Shown here: piece by piece, positions 9,137 through 19,341 of the stretch | Layout of the letters: each line of letters begins with the position of its first letter | How positions within the stretch are numbered: the stretch's first letter is position 1 | DNA from: Helicobacter pylori_CU | GTDB taxonomy: Bacteria > Campylobacterota > Campylobacteria > Campylobacterales > Helicobacteraceae | DNA: 64,000 nucleotides | Direction of reading: 5' to 3' | NCBI RefSeq assembly: GCF_000259235.1 | Contig: NC_017733.1 | Span: forward strand, 992,001 to 1,056,000 | Program-made: the position numbers and the translations under genes | The notes under the pieces: generated by a model | The model's input: only the letters and a program-made list of their open reading frames with translations | Told to the model about the DNA's origin: nothing | Database searches by the model: none

Positions 9137-9961
9137 TCACTTAGAAGAGTCTTGATTTTTAATGGCAATATCTAGCTTGTTGAAAGGGATTTCAATGTGG
9201 TTAGCGTCTAGGGCGTTTTTGATGCGTTCAATGAGTTCGCTCCTCACATTAAAGATCCCATCTTCAATCTTTGCCCAAACCCTAATGGTGAAATTCAATG
9301 AACTTTGTCCAAAATCCGTGATCCCAATAAAAGTGGGCATGTTTTTATCAATTTTTTCCATTGCGTCAATAACATCTTTTATAGTCTTATGCACCAGTTC
9401 AATATCACTCCCATATCCTACTCCACAAACCCATTCAATGCGCCGACACGCCGTGTTATTGCTATTGATAATATTAGAATTAGCGACACTTCTATTAGGC
9501 AAAACCGCCAAGCGTCCGTCATGCAAGCGTAAAGAAGTGTTAAAAAAATTAAGCGCTTCTACTTTGCCCTCTAGGCCAGAGATTTCAATGATGTCTCCTT
9601 TTTTGAAAGGGTGTAAAATAATAAGGATTATCCCTCCAGCAATGCTTGAAAGGTAATCTTTTAAAGCCAACGCCACCGCAATCCCCACCGTTCCTAAAAC
9701 AGTGATAATAGAAGTGGTTTGCACGCCTAGCGTGCTGAGCGCAATGATTGTGGTGATGATAAGGATTAAGATAAAAGTAACCTGTGCGACAAAATTCGCT
9801 AAAATCTCATCCTTTTTGGATAAAAGTTTCATGGTTTTGTTCCGTAAGAAAAACGAAAAATAAAAACCGATACAAAAGACAACAATAGCCTTGATTAAGA
9901 TTATCCCAAAATGCTTTGCCTGCGGGAAAAAATCCACTAACAGCGTTTTAATTTCATCCAT
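9137..9961 (-). CDS. Small-conductance mechanosensitive channel (MscS family), short form
   Basis: This is an inner-membrane channel expected to release solutes during hypo-osmotic shock. The ATG at 9961 (MDEIKTLLVDFF) is chosen because AAGGA lies upstream; the frame continues 7 codons further. The 274-aa protein has three membrane segments (about residues 17-37, 60-80 and 85-110). The pore helix carries the Gly/Ala-rich TVLGTVGIAVALALKDYL, and the MscS beta domain follows (HPFKKGDIIEISGLEGKVE and LPNRSVANSNIINSN). It is the only intact protein gene in the left half of the plasticity zone. A second, much larger MscS-type gene occurs at 27911-29782. Confidence 0.92.
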   Translation of the reverse strand: MDEIKTLLVDFFPQAKHFGIILIKAIVVFCIGFYFSFFLRNKTMKLLSKKDEILANFVAQVTFILILIITTIIALSTLGVQTTSIITVLGTVGIAVALALKDYLSSIAGGIILIILHPFKKGDIIEISGLEGKVEALNFFNTSLRLHDGRLAVLPNRSVANSNIINSNNTACRRIEWVCGVGYGSDIELVHKTIKDVIDAMEKIDKNMPTFIGITDFGQSSLNFTIRVWAKIEDGIFNVRSELIERIKNALDANHIEIPFNKLDIAIKNQDSSK

Positions 9962-9982
9962 AAATCTTTCCTTGCAAATCAC

Positions 9983-10229
9983 AAAATCGCTAAAAGAGAC
10001 AAGATAACTTACCCTTATGTAGCTAATTTTGACATGTTAGCATGTTTAGGACTAACCTTATTACCACAACTCAAACGCTCAATCCGGTGCCAGTGTCAAA
10101 GGGATTGGCTTTTAGCACGCTATCTAATGAAAAAGGGTTTTTGAGTGTTGAACCTAGAGATTACTTTACGCACACCCCCTACTTGATGACTACCGCTCAC
10201 TTTATGTCAATGGTTTTTCCCTAGCTTGG
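9983..10229. other. Region without a confident gene; one short open frame
   Basis: The minus-strand leader of the MscS gene occupies the left end. A 60-codon plus-strand open frame (10042-10224) has no ribosome site, while all minus frames across it contain stops. It may be a gene fragment or chance. I could not assign a family. Confidence 0.3.
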
Positions 10230-11038
10230 CTTTAATGGATTTTATCGTTACGCTATCAGCAGATACCGCTCTATAAGATTTTCGCATAAAAGCTATGGTG
10301 TGTTTAAAAGCCTCTGAGTAATTCTTTAAGAATTTAGGGGAGTTGGGGCTTTCTCAATTTTGGTCAATATTGATGTGGTTAGCAATCTTAATTTTTTGAC
10401 CCCTTTTATAAGGCTTATAACCTTCACCCTTCCTTTTTCTCAAAGAATGCGGATTTTAAAGGGTAGTGAAATACAACCACGCTTCAGAGCTGTTGCTAGT
10501 AGAATACACCACGCTATCTTGTTTGTATTGGTATCCAAGCTCTCTAATGGTTGTCAATAAATCCACACCTAATGCGTAGATAAGAAAGCTAGGTTCTTTA
10601 CTGCCTTGATAAACGCCATTGACTTTAATATAACCGATTTTTGGGTATAGCTTTTTAATATCCGCTTCTCATTCCTTGTTTCTTTGGACATTCTCTGCAT
10701 CGCTCATTAGGTATTTAGAAAGGATAGTACCAACAGACCCACTTATAATAATCCACAACCATATCAGCGGCGGTATCAAATCCGTAATCTTGCCATAAGC
10801 TCAACTTAAACCCTCTGTTAGCTGAAAGACACCCATACTTATATAGGTGTTTATACAACCTAGAAAGACCTGAAGCACTCAAGTCAGCTTCTTCTCTTCT
10901 GTGAAAGCTATTGTTCTTTTTAAGTTAGGGTTACTCGCTCTCAATTTAGCGAATTTTTCAGCCGTCCCATAATGATTAATTCAGGTTCAGTGCCATTCTT
11001 TAACTCTGACTTTTTAACATTTTAAAACCACTAGACAT
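10230..11038 (-). pseudogene. Decayed minus-strand gene with DUF3293-like text
   Basis: The original start is probably the ATG at 11036-11038, preceded by AAAGGG and by a TATAAT box at 11062-11067. From there the coding text jumps frame several times. In order it reads ELKNGTEPELIIMG, TAEKFAKLRASNPNLKRTIA, LSASGLSRLYKHLYKYGCL, WQDYGFDTAADMVVDYYK, GTILSKYLMSDAENVQR, KKLYPKIGYIKVNGVYQGSK, EPSFLIYALGVDLLTTIREL, and further blocks to about 10230. The SDAENVQR...EPSFLI...KQDSVVYS order recalls DUF3293 proteins, judged by eye. At least four frameshifts or stops make it non-functional. Confidence 0.55.
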
Positions 11039-11061
11039 TAGCTACCCTTTCAAACTTATTT

Positions 11062-11067
11062 ATTATA
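11062..11067 (-). promoter_or_regulatory. -10 box of the decayed gene at 10230-11038
   Basis: On the minus strand, ACTATAATAAATAAG lies about 24 bp upstream of AAAGGGTAGCTAATG. The promoter and ribosome site are still well formed although the gene is broken, so an RNA may still be made. Confidence 0.45.
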
Positions 11068-11100
11068 GTTGTTATCTTACACTAATTATATAGGGATAAA

Positions 11101-11366
11101 AACCCAAAAAACTAAAAAATAGCGATACTATATAAAAAAAACTTCTTAAACAAAGCAAAACATACCAATGCGTGTTATCAAACCATTAAAAACAATAAAA
11201 AAACTTAAACAAAATAAGCAAACAAAAACCTTTGAACAAAACAATAAAACCCCAAATCAAAACAACTAAAAATAAAAAAAAATGAAAAAAACAACAGAAA
11301 AATAAAGCACTAAAATATAATCAATGATGAAATTAAATAAAAAAGCAAGACTAAAAAACATTTCCC
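11101..11366. other. AT-rich spacer downstream of 5S rRNA
   Basis: This stretch is almost entirely A-rich on the plus strand (T-rich in the rRNA sense), with runs such as AAAAAACTAAAAAATAG and no open frame. On the minus strand, T-runs (TTTTTT at about 11352-11357 and TTTTTT near 11342) lie just after the 5S 3' end and may act in rRNA termination. Nothing else is visible. Confidence 0.4.
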
Positions 11367-11367
11367 T

Positions 11368-11483
11368 ATCCCTGCACCGACCTACATTCCCACTCTTGAA
11401 AAGAGCAGTATTATCAGCGATGAAGAGCTTGACTTCCAGGTTCGGAATGGTTAACTGGGTAGTTCCTCTTCTCTAAAGGCACA
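11368..11483 (-). rRNA. rrf: 5S ribosomal RNA
   Basis: The minus strand reads GCCTTTAGAGAAGAGGAACT, then the CCTGGAAGTCAAGCTCTTCA region, and ends in GGTGCAGGG. This matches a 5S rRNA with complementary ends. It lies downstream of the 23S gene in the same transcript, with a spacer of about 185 bp before the 23S flanking stem. The ends are approximate to a few bases. Confidence 0.9.
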
Positions 11484-11667
11484 AGGAAAAGGGAGCTAAA
11501 GATAAATCGCATTTACCCTTAACTCCCCTTTCTCTTTAATAGGGAGCTGTTTTTCAACAAAGAAGATTGTTAATAACCTTTAACTTTAAAAAGAATGGAT
11601 AGTCTCTCATTCCTCATTAAAGTTTAATCCTATAAAAGTCTTTATAAAACTCCAACTCTCTTACACT

Positions 11668-11710
11668 CAGTAAGGCAGTGGTAACTTATTCGCACTCTAT
11701 TGTCGTTATC
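11668..11710 (-). ncRNA. 3' arm of the pre-23S rRNA processing stem
   Basis: In the transcript sense this arm reads ATAACGACAATAGAGTGCGA followed by a segment ending ACCACTGCCTTACTG. It is nearly complementary to the arm at 14653-14699 on the other side of the 23S gene. A long stem bracketing the mature 23S is the usual RNase III substrate. Assignment is by direct comparison of the two arms. Confidence 0.75.
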
Positions 11711-11721
11711 TTATCAAAAAG

Positions 11722-14612
<2,891 letters not shown>

Positions 14613-14652
14613 AATTTTAAAATATCCTTTAAAACCCGCCCTTTTATAATGA

Positions 14653-14699
14653 ATAACGACAATTGCACGAATATTCTTCAGCGCTACCACTGCCTTAAT
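14653..14699 (-). ncRNA. 5' arm of the pre-23S rRNA processing stem
   Basis: In the transcript sense it starts CATTAAGGCAGTGGTAGCG and ends GTGCAATTGTCGTTAT. It pairs with the arm at 11668-11710 over two long blocks (AAGGCAGTGGTA, and CAATNNNCGTTAT with GAATATTCG next to it). A short insertion (GCTGAAG) makes an internal bulge. Confidence 0.75.
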
Positions 14700-15017
14700 G
14701 AATATAAGACAGAGTTATTGTAGTTTTACTTTACTTTTACATAGGCTATTAACAATATTAAATCAAATAACTTCGTTTTTCTTTAAAAACCCGCTATAAT
14801 CACTCTTAATATTAAACCCTTTAAGAAGACTAAAAATGCTTGATCCCTAATCTTTTTTAATGCTCAAGTTTTACTAGCTGACGGGCTTTATATTTAAAGC
14901 TTTTAGCTTTTACAACTTGCTTGAGTGGTTTCAAATTAAAGAACTTTTTAAAGCTTGTCTTTAAAAACGAAATGTAATTATAGACATGCAATGCTTAAAG
15001 TTTGCTTAAAGTTTTGA
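14700..15017. other. rRNA upstream region; no gene
   Basis: This holds the promoter region of the minus-strand 23S-5S unit. A TATAAT lies on the plus strand at 14795-14800; the same bases read GATTATAGCGG on the minus strand, so either strand could use it. A CTCAAG (about 14862) and CTTGAG (about 14918) pair could close a hairpin around GGGCTTTATATTTAAAGC. The exact rRNA start point cannot be fixed from the sequence. No open frame of interest is present. Confidence 0.35.
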
Positions 15018-15131
15018 GAGTTTGGAAGAAAATTTAGAGTTTGAAAGGAATTTTAAAGTTTGAAAGAAAATTTAGAGTTTGAAAGAAAATTGAGAGTTGG
15101 AAAGGAATTTTAGAGTTTGGAAGGAATGGAT
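15018..15131. repeat. Six 19-bp tandem repeats
   Basis: Six consecutive 19-bp units follow the pattern GAGTTTGRAAGRAAWTTTA, with one to four changes per unit and a degenerate extra copy to the left. No unit is separated by a spacer, so this is a minisatellite, not a CRISPR array. It lies in non-coding DNA between the rRNA unit and the 8-bp repeat block. Confidence 0.85.
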
Positions 15132-15370
15132 AAAAGTTATTGGAAATGATTGGGGAGTGATTGGAATTAGGGGGTAGCAAAATAAAGCTTTAAGATAAAA
15201 ACACATTATTATAAAATAAGATAAAAACACATCATCATTAAATCAAATCAAACACATCATAAAATTAAATAAAATGCATCATTAAAAAATAAATACGCAT
15301 CATTAACCATTGATTAAATACCACTAGATACAACACTCCAAGTCATCTTTTTTTCAAAAAAGGGGTAGAA
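15132..15370 (+). promoter_or_regulatory. AT-rich upstream region of the repeat-leader operon
   Basis: No gene is visible here. The sequence contains loosely repeated CATCATTAAA-like blocks at irregular 15-35 bp spacing between about 15200 and 15305. TACAAC at 15329-15334 is a possible -10 box, and AAAAAAGGGG at about 15356-15365 is a good ribosome site for the ATG at 15371. Start and promoter are inferred from position only. Confidence 0.4.
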
Positions 15371-15898
15371 ATGGCATTCAATCATTCAATCATTCAATCA
15401 TTCAATCATTCAATCATTCAATCATTCAATCATTCAATCATTCAATCATTCAATCATTCAATCATTCAATCATTCAATCATTCAATCATTCAATCATTCA
15501 ATCATTCAAGCAATCAATCAATCATTCTATCAATCAATCATTCTATCATTCTATCATTCTATCATTCTATCATTCTATCATTCTATCATTCTATCATTCT
15601 ATCATTCTATCATTCTATCATTCTATCAAGCAATCAAGCAATCAAGCAATCAAGCAATCAAGCAATCAAGCAATCAAGCAATCAAGCAATCAAGCAACGC
15701 TACCATAACTTTTATCGCTTTTACAAAAACCTATTTAAAAATCCCCTATTTTTTATTATTCCCCCTTTCATTAACCCTTTTATTCCCTCTTTTATTCCCC
15801 CTTGCATTAACCCGCACCACATTTTTAAAAAATTTGATTCCATAAGCCCCATTTTTAAACCAGTGGGGCTTACAGAGTTAAATTCAAAGGAGAAATGA
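15371..15898 (+). CDS. Repeat-encoded leader ORF, candidate phase-variable switch
   Basis: The ORF has an ATG with AAGGGG upstream and runs 175 codons. About 107 codons are made of 8-bp repeats and read as periodic Phe-Asn-His-Ser-Ile-Ile-Gln-Ser and related blocks. The remainder (from QRYHNFYRFYKN) does not look like a folded protein and ends in ELNSKEK. Its TGA stop at 15896-15898 overlaps the ATGATG start of the next gene, so ribosomes leaving this frame could restart there. Because 8 is not a multiple of 3, gaining or losing a repeat changes the frame after the tract. One alternative frame then stops at about 15706 and the other at 15843. A function as regulatory leader is inferred. It may instead be non-coding repeat DNA that happens to be open. 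Confidence 0.45.
   Translation: MAFNHSIIQSFNHSIIQSFNHSIIQSFNHSIIQSFNHSIIQSFNHSSNQSIILSINHSIILSFYHSIILSFYHSIILSFYHSIILSSNQAIKQSSNQAIKQSSNQAIKQRYHNFYRFYKNLFKNPLFFIIPPFINPFIPSFIPPCINPHHIFKKFDSISPIFKPVGLTELNSKEK
15376..15697. repeat. Compound 8-bp simple repeat tract, about 320 bp
   Basis: There are 16 perfect copies of ATTCAATC (15376-15503) and a mixed junction (15504-15539) that includes a 12-bp segment shifting the register by 4. Then come 11 copies of ATTCTATC (15540-15627) and 8 copies of AAGCAATC (15628-15691), followed by a broken copy. The three 8-mers differ by one or two bases, suggesting repeated expansion of variants. None of the units creates a stop in any plus frame, while the minus strand is full of TGA. 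Slipped-strand mispairing would readily change the copy number. Confidence 0.97.
15843..15872 (+). promoter_or_regulatory. Perfect hairpin just before the 149-aa gene
   Basis: The 9-bp arms TAAGCCCCA and TGGGGCTTA are separated by 12 bases, and the hairpin ends 14 bp before the AAAGGAG ribosome site. It has no T-run, so it is not a simple terminator. It lies inside the 3' end of the leader ORF, where translating ribosomes would melt it. Confidence 0.6.
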
Positions 15899-16347
15899 TG
15901 GCTCAGTTAGAAGATTTAAAAGTGCATGAAAAATACAATTTGTTGTTGTGCTTATTCAAAAGCGATTATTACAACGATCCAACAAATACGGATTTAGAAG
16001 GCAAGCCTTTCAAACAAGCTTGTGAGGAATGCACTTTGACTTTTTTTCGCCCAAGAAGGGATGAAGTGGCTCAAGAAGAGGATTTTCAAAAGGTGCGTAA
16101 AGCGGATTATGCTGTTGCTATTGTGTATGAGAAATCAACTAAAGAAGCTATAGTCCAACGGAGCGTTTTTGCCCTAAAGATTGACCATGACACTATCGGG
16201 ACTGATGAAGAGGGAGCGTTAAAGGTTGAGGGCGTTTGCGCTCAAAAAGGGAGCCAAGAATACGAAGAATTAGTCAATAAAAACACTTGGCACTTCACGC
16301 ACAGCACAAGACTTGGACAACCAAAATTGATTGAGCGAAAAAATTAA
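15898..16347 (+). CDS. Unknown 149-aa protein of the repeat-leader operon
   Basis: I do not recognise this family. Of the two adjacent ATGs (15895 and 15898), the second has the better distance from AAAGGAG. The protein is soluble, acidic in the middle and without membrane segments. It begins MAQLEDLKVHEKYNLLLCLF and carries a CEEC pair, an FFRPRRDE segment, and a C-terminal WHFTHSTRLGQPKL motif. Its start overlaps the stop of the leader ORF (ATGA), and the nuclease gene follows 43 bp later across a perfect hairpin. The context suggests a partner, inhibitor or accessory subunit of the DUF262 protein. This is inference from position alone. Confidence 0.75.
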   Translation: MAQLEDLKVHEKYNLLLCLFKSDYYNDPTNTDLEGKPFKQACEECTLTFFRPRRDEVAQEEDFQKVRKADYAVAIVYEKSTKEAIVQRSVFALKIDHDTIGTDEEGALKVEGVCAQKGSQEYEELVNKNTWHFTHSTRLGQPKLIERKN

Positions 16348-16351
16348 GGGG

Positions 16352-16372
16352 TTATGGGTTCTTAACCCATAA
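16352..16372 (+). promoter_or_regulatory. Perfect hairpin upstream of the DUF262 gene
   Basis: TTATGGGTT-CTT-AACCCATAA forms 9-bp arms with a 3-base loop in the 43-bp gap between the 149-aa gene and the nuclease gene. No T-run follows. AAAGGATTTTA and the ATG come 8 bp later. It may set the ratio of the two products or bind a regulator. Confidence 0.6.
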
Positions 16373-16390
16373 ACTTATGAAAGGATTTTA

Positions 16391-18187
16391 ATGGAATTGT
16401 TAAATTTAGACGGAGTGATTGAAAAAGGCGTGTTTGAAATCCCCAGCTATCAAAGGGGGTATGCATGGCAGGAAAGGCAATTGAAGGATTTTTGGAACGA
16501 TTTAGAGCATGTCTCTAAGCTGGGAAACAAATTCCATTACATGCACAGCCTAACCTTAAGAGGGCTTGAAAATGAGCTTGAATATAGCGCTTTTGAAATC
16601 ATAGACGGCCAGCAACGATTGGCTACAAGCCTGATTTTACTGAGCCTTTTAGCCAAAACCACTAAACATAAAGACCCAAAGTATTATTCAATGAATCTCG
16701 AACCCGTTCTGTCCTATAAGTATTATGGTTTGAGTGAAGCTTTTGGGGCGATCATGGGAGAAGAAAAAGATTTAGAAAGGTTTCAAACTTCTTTTTACGC
16801 TAAAAATTTGATTGACACTTGTGTGGTTTTTAAAGAAAAAATCAGCGATACGCCTATGGAAACGCTTGAAAAAATGTTTGACGCTCTCACTAAAAAAATG
16901 CTTTTTAGCGTGGTGGAATTGAACGATAACCGAATCGATCCGTTCAGCTCTTTTGAAACGATCAACAATCGTGGCAAGGATCTATCCACTTTAGAATTGT
17001 TAAAAAACCGCTTGCATTTTGTGGTGCACAAGATTTGCGATGAAGAAGATTTAGAAAATCTTCAACAAGAGATCAATGACACCTACACCAGGATTTATCA
17101 CGATTTGAGATTCTTTAAAGACGATCATTTAGAGAGTTTTTTAAAGCATTTCGTGGAGTATTATTATGGCGAGAAAAGGGATTTTAAAAGGAGGTTATTG
17201 GAAATGGAGTTTAACGCTCATAAAAGATATACCCATAACACACCCTTTAGCGATGAATATGACAAAATAGACGAGCTGTTATTTTATCTTTCTTATTCTT
17301 CTAAGGTTTGGTATTTCTTGCACACGCTTGATGATGAAGAGCTTAGGATTGAAATCACGCCTAAAACGCTCATCTTGTTAGAAAAAATGCGGCGCTTAAA
17401 CGCTTTGAGCGATAACGCTTTTCTGCCCTTATTGCTCTCTCTTTTAACCATACAGCTTGTTGGAAGGAGTGGCGATGAACAGCATTACACGACCAAAGAG
17501 TTGGAAGACCTATTAGAATATTTAGAGCGTTTTGGGTTTTTAATCTGTGGGGTTACTGGCAAGAATACGGCTAAAAAAGAATGGATTAGATTAGCCTTCA
17601 AAGCGATTCAAGCGTGTAGATTTTGGGGAGATAAAATAACCATTGAAGATCTTCCAACGCTAGAAAAAGATTTTTTCAAGGGAGATCATAGTGGCTTAAA
17701 ACTGCTTGAGAATAATATTAATTTTAATAATGCTAAAAAATGGTATGAGTGGAAAAATGCACTGAATTACTTGCTTTATGAATACGAGCTATACCATAAC
17801 CCTGAAACGACTCTGAATTTTGATAGCAGTATAGAAAGCATTGAGCATATCTTGCCCCAAAAACCCGATCAAGGCTATAGCACTAAAGAAAAAGATTGGG
17901 CTAAAAACCCCCATATCGTGCATGCTTTAGGGAACTTGCTCTTAATTGCTAAAAACGCTAACAGCTCTTTAAGCAACAAGCCTTTTGAGGAAAAAAGAAA
18001 GGCATACCTTAAAGGCTCTTATAGTGAAAAAGAAGTGGCTAAAAACGCTTCTTTTGGGGTTGTAGAGATTCAAGAAAGGAGCGAAAAATTATTAGACTTT
18101 TTAATCATGCGTTATAACATCGCTGAATTGGTAGGTGAAAGCGCCATTAAAGCTTTTAAAAACGCTCTTTTGAAAGAGATCAAATGA
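16391..18187 (+). CDS. DUF262-DUF1524 (GmrSD-like) nuclease
   Basis: This 598-aa protein joins the two halves of GmrSD-type enzymes. The N-terminal DUF262 domain has IPSYQRGYAW (residues 17-26) and the DGQQR motif (72-76), the signature of the nucleotide-dependent ParB/Srx-like fold. The C-terminal DUF1524 domain has the His-Me finger start IEHILPQ (His486) and the distal LGNLLLIAKNANSSL...N motif (about 514-530). In known relatives this fusion cleaves modified (for example glucosylated) phage DNA as a type IV restriction enzyme; the substrate here is unknown. No methylase is nearby, consistent with a modification-dependent enzyme. It lies in a plus-strand operon behind a phase-variable leader. 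All motif residues appear intact. Confidence 0.88.
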   Translation: MELLNLDGVIEKGVFEIPSYQRGYAWQERQLKDFWNDLEHVSKLGNKFHYMHSLTLRGLENELEYSAFEIIDGQQRLATSLILLSLLAKTTKHKDPKYYSMNLEPVLSYKYYGLSEAFGAIMGEEKDLERFQTSFYAKNLIDTCVVFKEKISDTPMETLEKMFDALTKKMLFSVVELNDNRIDPFSSFETINNRGKDLSTLELLKNRLHFVVHKICDEEDLENLQQEINDTYTRIYHDLRFFKDDHLESFLKHFVEYYYGEKRDFKRRLLEMEFNAHKRYTHNTPFSDEYDKIDELLFYLSYSSKVWYFLHTLDDEELRIEITPKTLILLEKMRRLNALSDNAFLPLLLSLLTIQLVGRSGDEQHYTTKELEDLLEYLERFGFLICGVTGKNTAKKEWIRLAFKAIQACRFWGDKITIEDLPTLEKDFFKGDHSGLKLLENNINFNNAKKWYEWKNALNYLLYEYELYHNPETTLNFDSSIESIEHILPQKPDQGYSTKEKDWAKNPHIVHALGNLLLIAKNANSSLSNKPFEEKRKAYLKGSYSEKEVAKNASFGVVEIQERSEKLLDFLIMRYNIAELVGESAIKAFKNALLKEIK

Positions 18188-18288
18188 AGCGATCACTCAA
18201 AAATAAGGGGGCGTTTGAAAAGTGCTTCACCCCACCACAAGGAGGAACAAGCCATGCCAAAAAGATAAAAAACATTAAAAAACATTGA
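18184..18288 (+). CDS. 34-aa basic peptide coupled to the nuclease stop
   Basis: An ATG at 18184 overlaps the TGA of the nuclease gene by 4 bp (ATGA) and opens a 34-codon frame, MKRSLKNKGAFEKCFTPP and so on, ending in KKIKNIKKH. It has about 11 Lys/Arg and no hydrophobic helix. An internal AAGGAGG (about 18238-18244) precedes an ATG-CCA-AAA-AGA-TAA mini-frame in another register. It could be a real coupled peptide or the residue of a truncated gene. No family is recognised. Confidence 0.35.
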   Translation: MKRSLKNKGAFEKCFTPPQGGTSHAKKIKNIKKH

Positions 18289-18337
18289 ATGACCGATTAT
18301 AGCGGAATTTAAAACAAATTTTACCAAGGAGTATTTT

Positions 18338-19223
18338 ATGGGTTTTCAAAATGAAAATCAGTTAAAAGTAGGGGCGTTAGTCAAAGCCACGATCAACGAC
18401 AAAGTGGTGGAGACTAAAGTCATTAATATTTGGGTTTAATCGTGTAACCTTAAGGAGTCAAAAAGGCAACGAAGCCACTTACGCTTTCAATAGCGATAAG
18501 TTCTTAAAATGGTTCAATAAAGTTCCATTGACCGAGCATATGAGACTTCACGCTGAAAACGATAAATCGGATATTTTAGATGGCGTTAAAGTGGTAACTA
18601 GCGGACCAAGTGTTAAGGACAGGACTTCTACTCCTAAAGAGCCTAAAGAGGATAAGTATAAACTCTCTTTTGGTTTTGAGGAAAAAAGCGAGTCTAGTTT
18701 CTCGGTGGTAGCTAAAGATTATTTCTTTACTGATAGAAAAAGTAGGATTGGTGCGTTATTAACCCCTATGTTTTATCAAGGAAAAGGACATCAAGCGTCT
18801 GCTATCATTCTTACCGCTTTATCGTGTGCGGAGGGCTTAAATAAGCATAGCGACCTTGAGTGGGCTAAAATGCTTGAAAATCGTAATTTGGAAAATTGTT
18901 ATTACGACACTTTTGATAATATGAATTTAGGTAATCTTACCCTTTTCTGTAAGCTTATTAAGTTGTATGCGAGGGGCGAGATGGCGGAGGCACAAGATTT
19001 AGGAGGTATTTGGGCTGAAATGTTACCTACTAATAAAGAGGAGGCGTTGTTTATCGCTCAACTCTTATGCGATGGTGGTATCAATAAGTATAATCTCTCA
19101 TGTGCGGGTTTAACTAAAAACCTGTTAAACGATTTCACGCCTTATATGGGGCTTATGGATCAAGAGTCGCTTGATGAGTTTCTTGCTAAAGAAAACGAGT
19201 TGGCTGAAAGTTTAGAAAGCTAA
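18338..19223 (+). pseudogene. Unknown plasticity-zone gene split by one frameshift
   Basis: AAGGAG precedes the ATG at 18338. The first 33 codons (MGFQNENQLKVGALVKATIN to KVINIWV) stop at TAA 18437-18439. Skipping one base in TTTGGGTTT near 18431-18437 joins this to FNRVTLRSQKGNEATYAF and an open frame to 19223, giving a protein of about 294 aa. A TTG-started frame at 18528 would give 231 aa. The C-terminal part has an acidic linker (KEPKEDKYKLS), a helical region and LLCDGGINKYNLSCAGL. The family is not recognised and I see no enzyme motif. It is probably inactivated in this isolate, unless the break is a sequencing error or a programmed shift. Confidence 0.7.
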
Positions 19224-19228
19224 CCGCA

Positions 19229-19267
19229 CCCCCCCCTCCCCCCTTGTGGGGTGGCTCTCTTTTTTTA
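19229..19267 (+). terminator. Intrinsic terminator of the plasticity-zone operon
   Basis: A C8-T-C6 run is followed by TTGTGGGGTGG, giving a CCCC-TTGT-GGGG core with longer G:C options, then GCTCTCTTTTTTT. It lies directly after the 19223 stop on the plus strand. The long C run could also vary in length. Confidence 0.7.
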
Positions 19268-19341
19268 ATCTCTTTTCTTTTTTAATCTTTAATTTTCTTG
19301 TATCATAAGCGTTATAATTGATTTATAACGATTAAAGTCGT

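Noticed and set aside
14795..14800. Plus-strand TATAAT promoter with a four-codon frame (ATG at 14836)
   Set aside because: No longer coding sequence follows, and the same bases may serve the minus-strand rRNA unit; it is left as an ambiguous element.
15018..15697. Possible CRISPR array
   Set aside because: The repeats are 19-bp and 8-bp units in direct contact without unique spacers, and no cas genes occur in the window.
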